From NCBI RefSeq assembly GCF_964212655.1, contig NZ_OZ156465.1:1178001-1242000 (forward strand): DNA of 64,000 nucleotides, written 5' to 3'. Below, piece after piece: positions 58,714 through 64,000 of the stretch; within the stretch, counting starts at the first letter, position 1; every line of letters begins with the position of its first letter. The stretch comes from Candidatus Thiodiazotropha sp. LNASS1. GTDB taxonomy: Bacteria > Pseudomonadota > Gammaproteobacteria > Chromatiales > Chromatiaceae. The translations under genes and the position numbers were made by a program. Below the pieces are notes generated by a model, which did no database searches, was not told where the DNA came from, and saw nothing but the letters and a program-made list of their open reading frames with translations.

Positions 58714-59571
58714 ATGAAAAGAATTTTATTGGCAGGATCAACGGGGTACTTGGGAGTCTATATTGCAAAGGAACTTCAACAACGATCCTGCTTTTTTAAG
58801 GCTATTGCTCGAAACCCAGAAAAACTTGAGCAAAATGATATTAAAGCCAATGAAATGCTTAAGGCTAAACTGACTGATCCAGATTCCATCAAAGAGTGCT
58901 GTAAAGGTATCGATATTGTTATTTCAACTGTTGGTATCACAAAACAAAAAGATGGTCTCACCTATATGGATGTAGATTATCAAGCCAATATGAATTTGCT
59001 GAAAGAGGCCAAAAAAAGTGGAGTTAAGAAATTTATTTATATTTCAGTCCTAAATGGTGAAAAGCTACGAAATTTAAAAATCTGCGACGCAAAAGAGCTG
59101 TTTGTAGAGCAGTTGAAACAGTCAGGGATGAATTATTGTATTGTTCGTCCAAATGGATTTTTCTCTGATATGTCAGAATTTTTTAAAATGGCAAAAAAAG
59201 GAAGAATATATCTTTTCGGAAAAGGAAAGTTTAAAGCGAATCCTATACATGGAGAAGATTTGGCATCTTTTTGCGTAGATGCTATCGATAAACCTGATAC
59301 AGAAGTTGAAATAGGTGGCCCCGAAACTCTCACTCAAAATGAGATTGCATCGATAGCCTTTGAGGTTTTGGGTAATAAACCGAAAATAACTCATATTCCA
59401 GATTGGATAAGGATTGCTATCCTCAAACTGGTCAGGTCACTTACTGGAAGCAAGGTTTATGGACCAGTTGAATTTTTCATGACAGTCATGGCAATGGATA
59501 TGCTTGCCCCTGAATATGGTAAGCACAATTTAAAAGAATATTTTACTAAGTTGAATAGCGCAAATGCATAA
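58714..59571 (+). CDS. Atypical SDR/NmrA-like NAD(P)-binding protein
   Basis: This 285-residue protein has the Rossmann site LLAGSTGYLGVYIAKEL at about 5-21. It has DIVISTVGITKQKDG, KKFIYISVLNGEK and NYCIVRPNGFFSDMSEFF motifs of the atypical short-chain dehydrogenase (NmrA/UbiA-like) group. A catalytic YxxxK motif is not obvious, so it may be a sensor, isomerase or reductase. I use the ATG at 58714, one base after the methyltransferase stop. The gene is strikingly AT-rich, unlike its partner. Its stop codon overlaps the cassette-end box GCATAAC. Confidence 0.8.
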   Translation: MKRILLAGSTGYLGVYIAKELQQRSCFFKAIARNPEKLEQNDIKANEMLKAKLTDPDSIKECCKGIDIVISTVGITKQKDGLTYMDVDYQANMNLLKEAKKSGVKKFIYISVLNGEKLRNLKICDAKELFVEQLKQSGMNYCIVRPNGFFSDMSEFFKMAKKGRIYLFGKGKFKANPIHGEDLASFCVDAIDKPDTEVEIGGPETLTQNEIASIAFEVLGNKPKITHIPDWIRIAILKLVRSLTGSKVYGPVEFFMTVMAMDMLAPEYGKHNLKEYFTKLNSANA

Positions 59572-59605
59572 CAAGCGACTGTGGCGTCAACCCTGCGATT
59601 AAACA

Positions 59606-60720
<1,115 letters not shown>

Positions 60721-60852
60721 CTTAGGGATCTGGTCATATGAAGGGAATTAAACCATACAAGCAAATTAAGCGCACACTGCGTTCACTGGACGCGCTACGC
60801 GCGCCGCTTATTCAAAACGTTCGGCAGCACATATGTCAGGAGAGCAGAGAAA

Positions 60853-61038
60853 TTGACAACATCTCGCCGAATATGGTGGCGTAATTGTGCCCTGCAGGCT
60901 GATTCGGAAATCATCTCCATCGATGGAATGGAGGACCGTCTTGCACCCATTGGCGCGAACGTATCGAAGATTCGAGAACTCATTTCCAGTCTCGAACTGT
61001 GCCATCACAAGGCCGATCGATGGGTCTACAACATTGTG
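60853..61038 (+). pseudogene. 5' part of an IS3-split hypothetical gene
   Basis: This frame starts at TTG 60853 with AGGAGAG seven to eight bases upstream, about 28 bases after the core box GTTCGGC. It encodes 62 residues beginning MTTSRRIWWRNCALQADSEI and ending ADRWVYNIV, where the IS3 element begins. Joined to 62301-63104 it gives an in-frame 329-residue protein. The product is unrecognised. Confidence 0.75.
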
Positions 61039-61099
61039 TGTAGTGGTATAGTTATTTTGGCCACCTGATTATGGGTGATATTATCACCCCAGATGATAA

Positions 61100-62289
<1,190 letters not shown>

Positions 62290-62297
62290 CCACTACA

Positions 62298-63104
62298 GTG
62301 GAGGCGATCGGTACAGGAGAGACAGCAAAAGGGTTAGGTTCCCGATTACGCGGTCAACAGCACACCAGTGAAACGGTGTGGCAAAATGTCTGTGCCGCCC
62401 TTTCAGTGTGGTGTGCAGGATCCCCGAGTACAAAGGTTGATTTGCCCATTGGCGCCATCCCGGCGGCTCAACTCCTTGCTTGCCTTGGGGAGCGTTCTCC
62501 GTTGAAAGAGTGGCAAGTACAAAGGGTGATTGAGAAAATCCGCAGTCTGATCCATTGGCCGCAGTCTTGTGAAGATCCAGCAGTACAGTACACGTGGATC
62601 CTCATGAGCGTTGGCGAGTATGAATTCTCTTACCTTAACCAGTGCCCGGAACAGTATAAGGAACACGAAGATTACTGGCGGATGACAGTTCACACCATGA
62701 TTCATGACACTGAAAATGGTGACGAGGCCGACCTTTCATTGGCCCTCGCCATCGACATGCTTTGGCCATGTCACTGGCGGTTTGTGGAGAATCTCCGAAT
62801 TGTTCTTAACGCGATTGGCGGGAAGCTCAATCCAGAGAAGCCATTTGCAGCCTGTGGCAGGAACATAACCTTGTTACCGATTCGCCGCCGGATGGAGATT
62901 ATTTCCAATACCCTAAAGGTCTTTTATAGTGCCGCGGATTCGGACCGTGAAGTGGATAGAGACTTACTGGCGCTGCTTGGTAAACCTACGGCAGTAAAGA
63001 AATGGCTTGCCGCCTCTCTGGACAAGACGATAAGGCTTCAACTGAACCCGCCGGCCGATCTTAGAGCGATTTCTGCCTTGTCCGGGCCTGAGTGGATAAA
63101 ATAA
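62298..63104 (+). pseudogene. 3' part of the IS3-split hypothetical gene
   Basis: This frame continues the interrupted gene after the IS3 element: 62301-63104 encodes 267 residues starting EAIGTGETAKGLGSRLRGQQ and ending SALSGPEWIK. It contains CALSVW-like, QVQRVIEKIRSL and RRMEIISNTLKV helical regions but no motif I recognise. It may still be read as a 272-residue frame from a start inside the IS end, but the native start is lost. Confidence 0.75.
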
Positions 63105-63397
63105 AAAAAATCGGGTCAGAGAACAATATTCGCTAATATTAAACAAACTCTCCGATCCTATTTTCTCTTAATCTATAGCCTATCCCTGACCTCTTACACA
63201 TTAAATACCCTATCTCATGTAAGACAAATCGATTGAAAAAGTCCTTGAATAGCCTAATAGAGAATCTTTTTTTATGTCGACATCAGTGGATACACAGACG
63301 CACTTCAATGCGATGGCATATTTCATATTCCGTGCCCGTGTTTCGATCGCCAACCCGCGAGACAAATTGTGTTGATGTGCACCAATTTGCACAGGGC
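63105..63397. other. Non-coding stretch after the split gene
   Basis: These 293 AT-rich bases contain no gene. No GCCGAAC box, which would mark the end of the second cassette, was found here, so that cassette has probably lost its attC. A small inverted repeat (GTGCA...TGCAC) lies near 63379-63395. Confidence 0.4.
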
Positions 63398-63667
63398 TTA
63401 GGCAACCTTTAGTTTTACATCACTGCCAATCGCAGCCAGCATATTTACAAGCGCATCAAGGCTAAATTTCGACAGTTTTCCGCGGAACAAATCAGAAACA
63501 CGGGGTTGAGTAATCCCAAGACGTTCAGCCGCTTCCTTCTGAGTCCACCCTTTAGCCTCAACTTTGCGTCTGATTTCATGAATCATGTCAGCGCGCAGAC
63601 GCATATTCAGAGCTTCTGCCGGGGTATCGGCTATTGCATCAAATGCACTTTCATATTTCTTAGCCAT
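63398..63667 (-). CDS. HigA-type antitoxin with XRE helix-turn-helix
   Basis: This 89-residue protein has an XRE HTH (IRRKVEAKGWTQKEAAERLG, ITQPRVSDLFRGKLSKFSLD) in the HigA2-like group. It should bind DNA and neutralise the toxin encoded just before it, with which its gene overlaps by eight bases. Such antitoxins also repress their own operon. Confidence 0.9.
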   Translation of the reverse strand: MAKKYESAFDAIADTPAEALNMRLRADMIHEIRRKVEAKGWTQKEAAERLGITQPRVSDLFRGKLSKFSLDALVNMLAAIGSDVKLKVA

Positions 63668-63872
63668 GATTATCTTTAAGCTTCTTTAATCGTTTTTTTG
63701 CGAGATCAATATCTGCTTTACGAGTCTTTTGCGTTTTTTTCTGGAAAGCATGTAGTACGTGAATCGCATCTTCCAGTTTGGCGATATAAATTACTCGATA
63801 AGCACCTGTAGTTTCTTTTACTCGAATCTCCTTAACACCTTTGCCAATGGAAGCCATTGGCTTCCTTTCCAT
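63660..63872 (-). CDS. Short RelE/HigB-type (Gp49-like) toxin
   Basis: This 70-residue protein contains the C-terminal half of a Gp49-like/HigB toxin: KGVKEIRVKETTGAYRVIYI, HVLHAFQKKTQKTRKADIDL. Typical toxins are about 100-120 residues; the first 40 or so are missing, and an in-frame stop lies six codons before the ATG. It may be an N-truncated toxin or a short form. It would cleave ribosome-bound mRNA if active. Promoter-like AT-rich sequence lies directly upstream. Confidence 0.8.
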   Translation of the reverse strand: MERKPMASIGKGVKEIRVKETTGAYRVIYIAKLEDAIHVLHAFQKKTQKTRKADIDLAKKRLKKLKDNHG

Positions 63873-64000
63873 GATCGAAAGTATATCAGATTTTATATAA
63901 TATACAAATTTTTATATATTCACCGTCCTACCTGGAATGGTGTGTCTTTGGCCCTGAGTTTGGTAGTCTTTCCATTTCTCCCATTCCTTTTACGGTGCGG

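Noticed and set aside
63920-64000. Open reverse-strand frame reaching the right window edge (27 codons)
   Set aside because: Too short to identify; it may be the C-terminal end of a gene outside the window but nothing supports a call.

Overview
The window looks like part of the chromosome of a sulfur-oxidising gammaproteobacterium, of the Chromatiales or lucinid-symbiont (Thiodiazotropha-like) kind. The evidence is a soxXAKL cluster, a complete Rnf complex, and standard gammaproteobacterial gene orders: recA-recX-alaS-lysC-csrA-tRNA-Ser and thrS-infC-rpmI-rplT-pheS-pheT-ihfA-merR-tRNA-Pro. The taxon is inferred from gene content, not from a marker-gene comparison.

Layout. 1-490 is the N-terminus of a polyisoprenyl sugar transferase, cut by the window edge. 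747-2679 holds a small tautomerase (with a MITE-like insertion at its stop codon), adk and a lipoprotein transglycosylase. 3105-17016 is the metabolic centrepiece. rnfB is followed by a giant 2-oxoacid:ferredoxin oxidoreductase (1650 aa), then rnfC, rnfD, rnfG, rnfE, rnfA, a tiny Cys-rich membrane protein, PEP synthase and its regulatory kinase/phosphorylase. Read as a pathway, Rnf could use ion-motive force to reduce ferredoxin with NADH, the oxidoreductase could use the ferredoxin to carboxylate acetyl-CoA to pyruvate, and PEP synthase could draw pyruvate into gluconeogenesis under PpsR control.

17177-30502 carries an adenylate/guanylate cyclase, a TPR lipoprotein, a DUF3943 protein, lptFG, pepA, holC, a VOC-family gene remnant, and a two-gene unit joining a PhnD-type binding protein to a GGDEF/EAL protein. 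30694-31212 is a tandem array of 164-bp units abutting tRNA-Ser(GCU); each unit contains an inverted partial copy of that tRNA's 3' end. 31431-37477 is the csrA-lysC-alaS-recX-recA block. 37722-46731 contains a divergent MFS/LysR pair, an IS30 element just upstream of riboflavin synthase, an Ap4A phosphorylase-like enzyme, a degenerate metallophosphoesterase with a sodium:solute symporter, and SprT and GIY-YIG proteins. 47012-49414 is soxXAKL with a strong terminator. 49662-57242 is the translation block; its infC appears to start at a rare AUC codon.

58044-64000 is an accessory island best read as a remnant of integron gene cassettes. A methyltransferase+SDR cassette is bounded by matching GTTATGC and GCATAAC boxes. 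Its attC is split by an IS110-family element. The next cassette gene is split by an IS3-family element with a GTG target duplication, and that gene can be rebuilt in frame. A higBA-like toxin-antitoxin pair follows. No integron integrase, CRISPR array or rRNA gene was seen.
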